A stretch of DNA of 55,596 nucleotides from positions 1-55,596 of the forward strand of contig NZ_BSOY01000012.1 in the NCBI RefSeq assembly GCF_030160755.1. The letters are read 5' to 3'. Made by a program: the position numbers and the translations under genes. The DNA comes from Brevundimonas denitrificans (GTDB lineage: Bacteria > Pseudomonadota > Alphaproteobacteria > Caulobacterales > Caulobacteraceae). This document shows, piece by piece, positions 8,126 through 15,686 of this stretch; the stretch's first letter is position 1; each line of letters begins with the position of its first letter. The notes under the pieces are model-generated. The model searched no databases. It saw only the letters and a list, made by a program, of their open reading frames with translations, and was not told the DNA's origin.

Positions 8126-8812
8126 TCAGGGCCGCTCCAGCAGGCGGCGCGCGCTGCGGATGGCGCGAGCGGCCGGCGAGCCGGCCTGACGCCAGACCAT
8201 CAGGCAGAAGACCGCCGTCACGCCGGCGGCCAGCCACAGCGGGCCGAACAGCCAGGCCGCCGCCGCCAGGGCGAAATAATAGCCCCGCACGCCCTGGCTG
8301 AAGGCGCTCAACGCCGGGTTCAGCAGGTTGGCCGCAGCCTCGCCGAGCGCCGCCCGGTCCGCTTCGGTGTGCACCTCCGGCGCGGCCCCGATCAAGGCCA
8401 GGGCGTAGTTCAACTGTCTGATCGACCAGATGAAATCCAGAAGGCCACGCGCCAGACAGACCAGCACCAGCGCCAGCTTGGCCTCCAGCAGTTTCATCGG
8501 AACGTCCTCGGCGCCGACCGAGGCGAACCCCGCCATGGCCTGTTCGCCGCCGAACAGCACGCTGGCCACCGCCGCGATCAGCAGCAGGTTGGTCGAGGCG
8601 AAAAAGCCGCCCGAATTGATGGTGTGGCCCATCAGATTGCTGTCGACGAGGCGGATTTCCCGATGGGTCATGGCCGTCATCCACACCCGGCGAATGATCA
8701 GCATGTCGTCGTTCAGCGTGCCGCTGCGCCGGGCCAGCAGGGTCAGAAGCGGGCCATAGCCCAGCCAGCACACGATGAAGAGGGCGAGAGCCAGCCAGTC
8801 GAACAGGGTCAT
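8126..8812 (-). CDS. DUF599 family membrane protein
   Basis: A 228-residue inner-membrane protein with four likely membrane segments: residues about 4-26, a pair near 72-125, and 178-205. The family core is visible as MTHREIRLVDSNLMGHTINS followed by FFASTNLLLIAAV, which matches DUF599 (YuiD-like/putative membrane protein of alphaproteobacteria). Function is unknown across the family. The start ATG at 8812 has AGGAG six bases upstream. It is divergent from ppa and has about 100 bases between its stop and the small-RNA promoter. Confidence 0.85.
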   Translation of the reverse strand: MTLFDWLALALFIVCWLGYGPLLTLLARRSGTLNDDMLIIRRVWMTAMTHREIRLVDSNLMGHTINSGGFFASTNLLLIAAVASVLFGGEQAMAGFASVGAEDVPMKLLEAKLALVLVCLARGLLDFIWSIRQLNYALALIGAAPEVHTEADRAALGEAAANLLNPALSAFSQGVRGYYFALAAAAWLFGPLWLAAGVTAVFCLMVWRQAGSPAARAIRSARRLLERP

Positions 8813-8908
8813 GGGATGCTCCTTCGTCGTCCATGGTCGCGCGCGTCGGGCCCGCGCTCAAGCCGCGAGCGACCGCGTCGCGAGCGATAGCGCGCAACCC
8901 GTCCCGCC

Positions 8909-8937
8909 TTGCTTCCGACGCCATGCGAGCCTATCAC
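8909..8937 (+). promoter_or_regulatory. Possible promoter of ppa
   Basis: TTGCTT (8909-8914), 17 bases, TATCAC (8932-8937). The match is moderate, about 40 bases upstream of the ppa start, in the only space available for a ppa promoter. Confidence 0.4.
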
Positions 8938-8980
8938 GCCCGCCACTTTCGTATCGCACTGCACAATAATCGAGCGCGCC

Positions 8981-9547
8981 ATGAATATCGACGCCATTCC
9001 CGTCGGCCCCAACCCGCCCTGGGACGTCAATGTCATCATCGAGATTCCGCAGGGCGGCCTGCCGGTGAAATACGAGATGGACAAGGCGTCCGGCGCGCTG
9101 TTCGTCGACCGCTTCCTGCACACCGCCATGTACTACCCGGGTAACTACGGCTTCATTCCGCACACCCTGTCGGATGACGGCGACCCCTGCGACGTGATCG
9201 TGCTGAACCCGACGCCGGTCGTGCCCGGCTGCATCATCCGCTCGCGCCCGATCGGCGTGCTGAAGATGGAAGACGAGGCGGGCGGCGACGAGAAGATCCT
9301 CGCCGTGCCGGTCGACAAGCTGAACCCCTATTACACCGACATCGCCAGCTACCGGCAGCTGCCGACCATCATGGTCGAGCAGATCGAGCATTTCTTCACC
9401 CGCTACAAGGATCTGGAGAAGAACAAGTCGGTCACGGTCAAGGGCTGGGGCGACGCCGGCGAAGCCGCCGAATTGATCGCCGCGGGCATGCGCGCGCATC
9501 AGGAAAAGCTGAAGGCCGCCGCCGGCAAGGCCGCCAACGCGGCCTGA
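8981..9547 (+). CDS. ppa: Inorganic pyrophosphatase
   Basis: A 188-residue family I soluble pyrophosphatase that hydrolyses PPi to two phosphates and so pulls biosynthetic reactions forward. The metal-binding signature [10 protein letters not shown] is intact, as are the early [15 protein letters not shown] and YPGNYGFIP segments. The length is typical of bacterial enzymes. I start at the ATG at 8981 (MNIDAIPVG), because sequence before it is non-conserved. The ribosome-binding site is weak. It is followed 37 bases later by cobT and may be cotranscribed with it. Confidence 0.97.
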   Translation: MNIDAIPVGPNPPWDVNVIIEIPQGGLPVKYEMDKASGALFVDRFLHTAMYYPGNYGFIPHTLSDDGDPCDVIVLNPTPVVPGCIIRSRPIGVLKMEDEAGGDEKILAVPVDKLNPYYTDIASYRQLPTIMVEQIEHFFTRYKDLEKNKSVTVKGWGDAGEAAELIAAGMRAHQEKLKAAAGKAANAA

Positions 9548-9584
9548 GCCTTTCCCGACGGATAGCGACCGGCTAGGGAAACCC

Positions 9585-11456
9585 ATGGCCGCCGCCGAGA
9601 CCCCCTCCGACGTCTTCAAACGCGCCCTTGCCCATGCGGCGCGGGCGCTGGCGGAGCAGTCCGAGCTTGAGGTGGTGTTCGGCTCCGACGGGCCGAAGCT
9701 GTCCAACGGCGTCCTGACCCTGCCGCATCCGCCGCGCGACCCGGGCGGGCCCGAGAGCGCGACCCTGCGCGGCCAGGCCGACCGGCTGGCGCTGCGCCTG
9801 GCCAATCACGACGAGGCCCTGCACGCGCGCCTGCGGCCCCTCGACAGCCGCGCCGCCGAGGTCTTCGAGGCGATGGAACAGGCGCGGGCCGAGGCCGTCG
9901 GCTCGCAGTCGCTGGCCGGGGTGCGGGCCAATATGGGCGCGGCCCTGCTGACGCGGCTGGAGAAGATGGGGGCCCTGCGCGCCACCGAGGCCGAGCGGGT
10001 GCCGGTGGCCGAGGCCGTGGCCCTGCTGGTGCGCGAACGACTGACCGGCCAGCGCGCCCCCGACGGGGCCGCCGCCATGCTGGACCTCGTCCGCACCGCC
10101 ATGGAGGACAAGGCCGGCGCCAAGCTCAACGCCCTGGCCGAGGCCGCTGAAGACCAGGCGATGTTCGCGGACCGGCTGAAGGACGTCCTGCGCGCGCTCG
10201 ACCTCGATCCCGGCGACGGGCGCGGCGACGACGCCTCGGACGAACAGGGCGAGGACGACGCCGATCCCGAGTCGCCCGACGCCGCCGATGATCAGGACGA
10301 GGAAGACGACGCCGGGGGCGGCGAAGGCCAGGCCATGGACGGTTCGGCGGACGACCAGAGCCAGGGCGAGGAGCGCGACGCCAGGCCGGACGGCTCGGCC
10401 GGCGATCCCGAAGGGGAGGCCTCGGACGAGGGGCCGGACGTCAATGAAGGCGCCCTGCCCAATCGCCAGCAGACGGCCGACGACGGCCGCGCCGTCGACG
10501 CCTACCGCGTCTTCACCACCGCCTATGACGAGGTCGTCGACGCCGCCAACCTGTGCGATCCGAACGAACTGGAGCGGCTGCGGGCCCTGCTGGACCAGCA
10601 GCTGACGGCCCTGTCCTCGGTGGTGGCGCGGCTGGCCAACAAGCTTCAACGCCGATTGATGGCGCAGCAGAACCGCAGCTGGCATTTCGATCTGGAAGAG
10701 GGCGTGCTGGACACCGCCCGCCTGACCCGGATCATCACCGACCCGACCAGTCCGCTCAGCTTCAAGGCCGAGAGCGAGAGCCCCTTCCGCGACACCGTCG
10801 TGACCCTGCTGCTCGACAATTCCGGCTCGATGCGCGGACGGCCGATCATGGTCGCGGCTGTCTGCGCCGACATCCTGGCGCGGACGCTGGAGCGCTGCGG
10901 GGTCAAGGTCGAGATCCTCGGCTTCACCACCCGGGCCTGGAAGGGCGGGCAGGCGCGCGAAGCCTGGATCAGCGCCGGCAAGCCGGCCAACCCGGGCCGG
11001 CTGAACGACCTGCGCCACATCATCTACAAGGCGGCGGATTCGCCGTGGCGGCGGGCCAAGAAGAACCTCGGCCTGATGATGCGCGAGGGGCTGCTCAAGG
11101 AAAACATCGACGGCGAAGCCCTGACCTGGGCGCATGAGCGGCTGCTGGGCCGGACCGAGGCTCGGCGCATCCTGATGGTCATTTCCGACGGCTCGCCGGT
11201 CGACGACTCGACCCAGTCGGCCAACGCCGCCCTGTATCTGGACAAGCACCTGCGCGAGGTCATCGCCGGGATCGAGACCCGCTCGCCGGTCGAGCTGATC
11301 GCGATCGGGATCGGCCACGACGTGACCCGCTGGTATCGCCGCGCCGTCACCATCGTCGACGTCGAGCAACTGGCCGGGGTGATGATCGAGAAGCTGGCCG
11401 AGCTGTTCGAGGGCGAGCCCAAGGCGGCGCCGGCGCGACGCCGGAAGGCCGCGTGA
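9585..11456 (+). CDS. cobT: Cobaltochelatase subunit CobT
   Basis: A 623-residue protein of the CobT family. In aerobic cobalamin synthesis CobS (an AAA+ ATPase) and CobT form the motor that drives CobN to insert cobalt into hydrogenobyrinic diamide. Domains: an N-terminal helical region (1-200), a very acidic low-complexity linker (about 205-300, rich in Asp, Glu and Gly) and a C-terminal von Willebrand A domain (about 400-610) with the MIDAS motif DNSGSM at 411-416. All are typical of CobT. cobS, normally adjacent, is not in this window. The linker is encoded by very GC-rich DNA but shows no frameshift. It is consistent with the cobalamin-dependent mutase 5 kb away. Confidence 0.94.
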   Translation: MAAAETPSDVFKRALAHAARALAEQSELEVVFGSDGPKLSNGVLTLPHPPRDPGGPESATLRGQADRLALRLANHDEALHARLRPLDSRAAEVFEAMEQARAEAVGSQSLAGVRANMGAALLTRLEKMGALRATEAERVPVAEAVALLVRERLTGQRAPDGAAAMLDLVRTAMEDKAGAKLNALAEAAEDQAMFADRLKDVLRALDLDPGDGRGDDASDEQGEDDADPESPDAADDQDEEDDAGGGEGQAMDGSADDQSQGEERDARPDGSAGDPEGEASDEGPDVNEGALPNRQQTADDGRAVDAYRVFTTAYDEVVDAANLCDPNELERLRALLDQQLTALSSVVARLANKLQRRLMAQQNRSWHFDLEEGVLDTARLTRIITDPTSPLSFKAESESPFRDTVVTLLLDNSGSMRGRPIMVAAVCADILARTLERCGVKVEILGFTTRAWKGGQAREAWISAGKPANPGRLNDLRHIIYKAADSPWRRAKKNLGLMMREGLLKENIDGEALTWAHERLLGRTEARRILMVISDGSPVDDSTQSANAALYLDKHLREVIAGIETRSPVELIAIGIGHDVTRWYRRAVTIVDVEQLAGVMIEKLAELFEGEPKAAPARRRKAA

Positions 11457-11524
11457 GGCGGTCCACAGCTCTGCTTAAGTCCGGCTGCGCCGGGGCGTTC
11501 GACCTCAGACTCGCCCGCTGAGGG

Positions 11525-11809
11525 TCAGCCCGCCGGCGGCGTACGGGCGCCCTGCATCTGACGCAGCATCTCGCGGCTGGCGGCGCGGTCCTCTTCGGTC
11601 TGGACCGCGCTGCGGCAGACCCGACGGCCGAAGCGCGAGCCCGTGACGGGCTCGGTCCGGCAGACCTGGGCGGTCTCCGAGGCCGGTTGCGTCGCGCTGG
11701 ATGCGGGAACGGCCGCGACTTCGGTTTCCGCGGGGCGCTGCGTCGGCGCGGTCGCGGGGGTTTGCTGGATCAATGCGAGGGACGCGAACACGACGACGGG
11801 AAACAACAC
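11525..11809 (-). CDS. Small secreted hypothetical protein
   Basis: A 94-residue protein with a hydrophobic N-terminus (MLFPVVVFASLALI) that looks like a signal peptide, a Pro/Ala/Thr-rich segment, and a conserved-looking core VCRTEPVTGSRFGRRVCRSA with two cysteines 16 apart that could form a disulfide. The start is GTG at 11809, with AGGAGAG a few bases upstream. I do not recognise a family, but this VTGSRF-x-R-x-C core recurs in small periplasmic proteins of Caulobacterales as far as I remember. A longer overlapping frame on the same strand (11505-11990) lacks a ribosome-binding site and is a shadow. Confidence 0.7.
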   Translation of the reverse strand: MLFPVVVFASLALIQQTPATAPTQRPAETEVAAVPASSATQPASETAQVCRTEPVTGSRFGRRVCRSAVQTEEDRAASREMLRQMQGARTPPAG

Positions 11810-11880
11810 CAGGCTCTCCTGTGGGGCTTTGGGTGCGACATAATGCCGGAAGGGCCGGGCTTCGCAACCCCGGCGGGAGA

Positions 11881-12489
11881 TCAGATTCGTTCGCTGACCT
11901 TGATGGCGGCGCGGCAGCCCGCCTTGATAACCGCGCTGAGCAGGTCATAGCCGGGCGCCTCGCGGCTGCCGTGGGCGACGGCGTGATCATGGTGGGCCAG
12001 TTCCTCGTCGCGGAAGGCCGAGAGCTCGGCGGCCAGCGCCGGGTCGCGGTCCTTCAACTCGGCGATCTGGTCGGCGTAGTGTTCCTCGATCACGCTCTCG
12101 ACCGCCTCGGTGCAGGCGTGGGCGGCCTTCTCGCCCATCAGGGCCGTGCCGGTTCCCAGCGCCAGGGCGGCCAGTCGCCAGACCGGCGTCATCACCGTGG
12201 GCCGCACCCGTTCGGCGTTCAGCAGGGCGTCGAACCGGGCCAGGTGGACGGCTTCCTGGGCCTGCATCTCGCCCATGTCCGCGGCGACGGCCTCGCGGCC
12301 GGCGCGACCCTCGAACACGGCCCGCTGGGCGCGGTAGATGTGGACGGCGGCGTATTCCCCGGCGTGATCGACGCGCAGGATCTCGGCGCGCCGGCGACGG
12401 CTGGCGCCCCGGCCGGGTCGGCCCAGCGGGATGCGGCGATTGTCGGTCGGATCCGTTTCGGGAGCCTCAGTTTCGGGGAGCGCGGGCAT
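11881..12489 (-). CDS. coq7: Demethoxyubiquinone hydroxylase, Coq7 family
   Basis: A 202-residue di-iron carboxylate protein that hydroxylates demethoxyubiquinone, the penultimate step of ubiquinone synthesis, at the membrane. The iron ligands are all visible in the two duplicated halves: DHAGEYAAVH, EMQAQEAVHLARF, EAVESVIEEHYADQ and EELAHHDHAV. Alphaproteobacteria usually use Coq7 where E. coli uses UbiF, which agrees. The proline/arginine-rich first 30 residues are not conserved. Its start lies inside the end of dsbB, overlapping by 23 bases, so the genes are coupled. Confidence 0.95.
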   Translation of the reverse strand: MPALPETEAPETDPTDNRRIPLGRPGRGASRRRRAEILRVDHAGEYAAVHIYRAQRAVFEGRAGREAVAADMGEMQAQEAVHLARFDALLNAERVRPTVMTPVWRLAALALGTGTALMGEKAAHACTEAVESVIEEHYADQIAELKDRDPALAAELSAFRDEELAHHDHAVAHGSREAPGYDLLSAVIKAGCRAAIKVSERI

Positions 12490-13000
12490 CCTTGGGCCTC
12501 TTGGCGGCGAGCAGGCTGAACACGGCCAGGGCGGTCGAGATCAGGGCGTTCCACCCTGCCATGGACAGGCCGAGGAAGCGCCACGTCACCGCGTCGCACA
12601 TGACGACCTTTTCGATCGGACCGGTGCCCAGGGCCAGGGCGGCCAGGCTTTCGAGGTTGATGTCGCCGCCGCCGGAACAGGTCGCGGGCAGGTCCCACCA
12701 CTTCATCTCGCCGCCCATGTGGAAGACGGCGGTGACCGCGCCGGTGGCGAAGACGACCGCCAGCAGGAAGGCGGCGATGCGCGGCGTCCCCCGGCTGCCC
12801 CGGCTGACCAGGTGCCAGAGGGTCGCGACCAGGGCGACGGCGACGGCGCCCCAGTAAACCTCGCGCTGCTTGAGGCAGAGGTTGCAGGGCGCAAGGCCGC
12901 CGAATCGCTCGAACGCATGCGCCGCGCCCAGCAGGGCCAGGGAGGCCGCCAGGGCGAAGGCGGTCCACCACCGCGTCAGGAGTCGATACAGGCCTCTCAT
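12467..13000 (-). CDS. dsbB: Disulfide bond formation protein DsbB
   Basis: A 177-residue inner-membrane quinone-linked oxidase that re-oxidises DsbA. Four membrane segments are visible: about 13-31, 45-65, 75-95 and 142-166. The first periplasmic loop has the redox pair CNLC (residues 39-42). The second loop has one cysteine in ATCSGGG and one in VMCDA, the second redox pair, more widely spaced than in E. coli DsbB. Passing electrons to ubiquinone fits its overlap with coq7, a ubiquinone-synthesis gene. No dsbA is in the window. Confidence 0.9.
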   Translation of the reverse strand: MRGLYRLLTRWWTAFALAASLALLGAAHAFERFGGLAPCNLCLKQREVYWGAVAVALVATLWHLVSRGSRGTPRIAAFLLAVVFATGAVTAVFHMGGEMKWWDLPATCSGGGDINLESLAALALGTGPIEKVVMCDAVTWRFLGLSMAGWNALISTALAVFSLLAAKRPKDARAPRN

Positions 13001-13030
13001 CGGACGACGTTCATAGCGGGGCCTGAAGCG

Positions 13031-13222
13031 AGTGGCGAGTGGGTGGTTAGTGGTTAGTGGCTGGCCAGTGGTTAGAGGAGCGCAGTGGCTCGTCGGGATG
13101 GAACAAGAGCTCCGCGGTTGCGGCTGCTGTGTAAATTCTTCCCTCGTCCACTAGTCGCTAGCCGCTAGCCGCTAGCCACTAGCCACCAGCCGCTAGCCGC
13201 TAGCCACCAGCCACGGGCCACT
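13031..13222. repeat. Octamer repeat cluster in inverted orientation, (GTGGCTAG)n / (CTAGCCAC)n
   Basis: Between dsbB and the VTT gene, bases 13031-13075 contain variants of GTGGTTAG/GTGGCTGG. Bases 13148-13222 contain about nine degenerate copies of the complementary unit (CTAGCCGC, CTAGCCAC, CCAGCCGC). The two blocks can fold into one long imperfect hairpin with a loop of about 70 bases. A short copy of the same unit lies at 29908-29930. It contains no gene and may act as an mRNA-end or transcription-insulating structure. Confidence 0.75.
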
Positions 13223-13797
13223 CAGAGCATCTTGACCGCCACGATGGCGCCGACAATCACCGCCAGGCCGATGATGCTCCACATGGCCAGCCGCTTCTCG
13301 ACCATTTCCAGCATGGCCGGGCCCCAGCGCTTCAGGACCCAGGCCTCGGCGAAGAAGCGGCCGCCGCGGGTCACGGCGCACAGGGCCACGAAGAGGGGGA
13401 AGTTGAACTGGAAGATGCCGGAGGCGATGGTGATCAGCTTGAACGGGATCGGCGTCAGGCCCTTGATCAGGATCACCCAGGCGCCGTGCTGCTGGAACAG
13501 GGCCTTGGACGCCTCGAAGGTGTCGGCCTTGCCCAGCCAGGCCAGGATCATCATCCCGACATCGGTGAGGAAATAGCCGATGGCGTAGCCGAGCATCGCC
13601 CCCAGCACCGAGGCGACGGTGCAGACGCCGGCGTAGAAATACGCCCGGTCCGGCCGCGCCAGGATCATCGGCCCCAGCATGACGTCGGGCGGGATGGGGA
13701 AGAAGGAGCTTTCGGTGAAGGACACCACCGCCAGCGCCGGCGTGGCGTGCTTGCTGCGGGCGAGGGCGAAAACCCAGTCGTAGAGCTTGCGAAGCAT
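13222..13797 (-). CDS. YqaA/DedA-type VTT membrane protein
   Basis: A 191-residue inner-membrane protein with the VTT (SNARE-associated) fold. Signature stretches are FTESSFFPIPPDVMLGPMIL near residue 27 and the re-entrant loop ILIKGLTPIPFKLITIASG near residue 108, with several further hydrophobic segments. This matches the YqaA branch of the DedA superfamily, whose better-studied members move undecaprenyl phosphate or phospholipids across the membrane. The substrate of YqaA proteins is not established. It is probably the first gene of the VTT-dsbB-coq7 operon, although the repeat cluster lies between it and dsbB. Confidence 0.88.
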   Translation of the reverse strand: MLRKLYDWVFALARSKHATPALAVVSFTESSFFPIPPDVMLGPMILARPDRAYFYAGVCTVASVLGAMLGYAIGYFLTDVGMMILAWLGKADTFEASKALFQQHGAWVILIKGLTPIPFKLITIASGIFQFNFPLFVALCAVTRGGRFFAEAWVLKRWGPAMLEMVEKRLAMWSIIGLAVIVGAIVAVKML

Positions 13798-13905
13798 ATG
13801 TGTTCCGGAAAGGCCGAAGGTGGCGTCTAGCAGGCGCGGGCGGCCCGCGCACCCGCTGAAACCCTCCGTGAGTCGCGGTCGCGGCGAACCGTCGCTATAG
13901 AGGCC

Positions 13906-13933
13906 GCCTCCCGCCTCCCGCCTCCCGCCTCCC
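13906..13933 (+). repeat. Four tandem copies of GCCTCCC upstream of gloA
   Basis: Bases 13906-13933 are four perfect consecutive copies of the heptamer GCCTCCC, followed by a fifth partial unit. A TATAGA box (13896-13901) lies just before it, so the repeat would fall at the 5' end of the gloA transcript. Each unit is complementary to a Shine-Dalgarno core (GGAGG), and the opposite strand is G-rich enough to form a quadruplex. Confidence 0.9.
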
Positions 13934-13949
13934 CAGGACGGAAATCCCC

Positions 13950-14390
13950 ATGCGCTATCTGCACACCATGGTCCGGGTGACCGACCTCGACGCCTCGCTC
14001 CGCTTCTGGTGCGACCTGCTGGGTCTCCAGGAGATGCGGCGGATGGAGAATGAGGCCGGGCGTTTCACCCTGGTCTTCCTCGCCGCGCCGGCGGACCGCG
14101 CGCGCTCGGAAGCGGAGCGGTCGCCCGAGGTCGAGCTGACTTTCAACTGGGACCCGCAGACCTATGACGGCGGCCGGAATTTCGGCCATCTGGCCTATAA
14201 GGTCGACGACATCCATGCCGCCTGTCAGCGGCTGATGGACGGCGGCGTGGTCATCAACCGGCCGCCCCGCGACGGCCGCATGGCCTTTGTCCGCTCGCCG
14301 GACGGCATCTCCGTCGAACTGCTGCAGGAGGGGGCCGCCCTGGCCCCCGCCGAGCCCTGGGTCTCCATGCCCAACACCGGGAGCTGGTGA
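13950..14390 (+). CDS. gloA: Lactoylglutathione lyase (glyoxalase I)
   Basis: A 146-residue VOC-superfamily enzyme that isomerises the hemithioacetal of methylglyoxal and glutathione to S-lactoylglutathione. Two beta-alpha-beta-beta-beta modules are visible. The four metal ligands can be placed: His5 in RYLHTMVRV, Glu in EVELTFNW, His in FGHLAYKV and Glu in SVELLQ. The glutathione-contact stretch RFTLVFL is also present. A likely ribosome-binding site AGGACGG lies before the ATG at 13950. The next gene begins within its stop codon. Confidence 0.94.
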   Translation: MRYLHTMVRVTDLDASLRFWCDLLGLQEMRRMENEAGRFTLVFLAAPADRARSEAERSPEVELTFNWDPQTYDGGRNFGHLAYKVDDIHAACQRLMDGGVVINRPPRDGRMAFVRSPDGISVELLQEGAALAPAEPWVSMPNTGSW

Positions 14391-15001
14391 TCTTGAGAGC
14401 GTATCCGATCCTCGCTCTGGCCCTGCTGGCGGGCGCCTGCGCCTCGACCTCCGAGACCTATCCGTCGCGGACCGCCACCGAACAGCTGCTGGTCAGCCGC
14501 GCCGCCGACCGCGCCGTCGAGGGCCTGACCCTGCCGATCCCGTCCGGTTCGCGCGTCTTCGTGGACGACGCCTATTTCCGCGCCGAGACCGCGAGCTACG
14601 CCGTCAGCGCCATCCGCGCCGCCCTGTCCGACGCCGGCTACGCCCTGGTTTCCTCCAAGACCGAGGCCGACGCCGTGTTCGAACTGCGCGCCGGCGCCCT
14701 GTCGCTGGAGCAGATGCGCCGCGTCTTCGGCCTGCCCGAGATGCGGGTGCCGATCAACGACAGTTTCAACGTCGTTTCGGTGCCGGAACTGTCGATCTAC
14801 AGCCGCCGCGACCGGGTCGGCGTGGCCGAGTTCTCGGGCTTCCTCTACGAGCCGAAGACCGGCGCGCCCCTGGGCGCCGTGGTGCCGATGACCGGCGAAT
14901 TCCGCATCCGCAGCCACAAACTGCTGATGATCGTCGCCTGGGGCCAGCAGAGCATCGACCCGGGCCAGCGCGATCCGGGGGACAGCTGGCGGGAGTTCTA
15001 G
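14387..15001 (+). CDS. Lipoprotein of unknown function, DUF6655-like
   Basis: A 204-residue protein with a signal peptide and lipobox LLAGAC, so it is anchored to a membrane by a lipid. The mature part has an Asp/Ala-rich N-terminal helix, a central alpha/beta region (FVDDAYFRAETASYAVSAIR) and beta-rich repeats near GAPLGAVVPMTGEF. It resembles DUF6655 lipoproteins as I remember them, with no known function. The GTG at 14387 overlaps the stop of gloA (GTGA), with GGGAG just upstream, so it is translationally coupled. A TTG two codons later is an alternative start. Confidence 0.78.
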   Translation: MILRAYPILALALLAGACASTSETYPSRTATEQLLVSRAADRAVEGLTLPIPSGSRVFVDDAYFRAETASYAVSAIRAALSDAGYALVSSKTEADAVFELRAGALSLEQMRRVFGLPEMRVPINDSFNVVSVPELSIYSRRDRVGVAEFSGFLYEPKTGAPLGAVVPMTGEFRIRSHKLLMIVAWGQQSIDPGQRDPGDSWREF

Positions 15002-15027
15002 GCCCGAGGGGCGCCGATGTTGCGGTC

Positions 15028-15300
15028 CTTGTCATCCCGGACGCCGCAAGGCGGCCATCCGGGACGGTTGAAGCACCCTCCTTCTCCGGCTTCCCGGACA
15101 GCCCGCTTGGGCTGAGCCGGGAGCAAGGCCGCCGCTGCACAGAAGGCAGGGGCTTGTCCCCTTGGGCGGCGTCGCGAATCCAGGGAGGGGAGCGGTTCCC
15201 GCCCGTCTCCCGGCTCAGCCCGAGCAGGCTGTCCGGGAGGGTCCACAAGGGGGTCATCTCCGGTCCCCGATCTCCGCTTCGCTCCGTCGGGGATGACAAG
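15028..15300. repeat. Nested inverted-repeat element, family A copy 1
   Basis: The element is bounded by CTTGTCATCCC (15028-15038) and its inverted copy GGGATGACAAG (15290-15300). Inside are 31-base arms, 15093-15123 (starting CCCGGACAGCC) and 15207-15237 (ending GGCTGTCCGGG), which are complementary with two mismatches. No coding frame is convincing. A second element with the same outer termini lies at 17970-18183. It has the look of a non-autonomous intergenic repeat. Confidence 0.8.
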
Positions 15301-15686
15301 GGGACTACCCCTGTCGAATGTGGAACGCTCCCGGTTCTCAGGGTCGAAAAGATACTGTTCCCCGGAAAGGCGTGACGCTGCTCCGGAAATGCGCGGGTTG
15401 AGCCCCCTTCCGCTGACCATTCCTGTCGACCGCTCCTGCGCCGGAGCCGCCGTGAAACCCTGTTGTCAAAGACCCGCGCCGCTTTCCCCAGAAGGCGACG
15501 GGTCATTTTACCGCCGTTGTGGGGGACGCTGGCTGATTTCCGGGGGCGCGGGTCGGGAAGGGTGAAAACAGGGTCGGGAGGGGCGAGATTATACGGGGCG
15601 GGAAGACACGGCTCAGGCGATGCCGTCCCTTGCGCCCCGGCGCTCGCTCGGGGATGGTCGCGGCCTCAGTGTTTCCGGGGGTTTCC
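15301..15686. other. Intergenic region before the DUF885 gene, no gene seen
   Basis: About 390 bases with no supported ORF or RNA gene; the short frames here lack ribosome-binding sites. It contains two near-identical direct copies of GGGTCGGGA followed by A/GGGG (about 15550-15583) and a possible -10 box TTATAC at 15589-15594, so the promoter of the DUF885 gene probably lies here. Confidence 0.6.

Noticed and set aside
13148..13222. A CRISPR array
   Set aside because: The units are 7-8 bases with no spacers and there are no cas genes, so this is a simple degenerate tandem repeat.
15028..15300. An insertion sequence
   Set aside because: It has inverted termini, but it is under 300 bases and has no transposase frame, so I list it only as a repeat.
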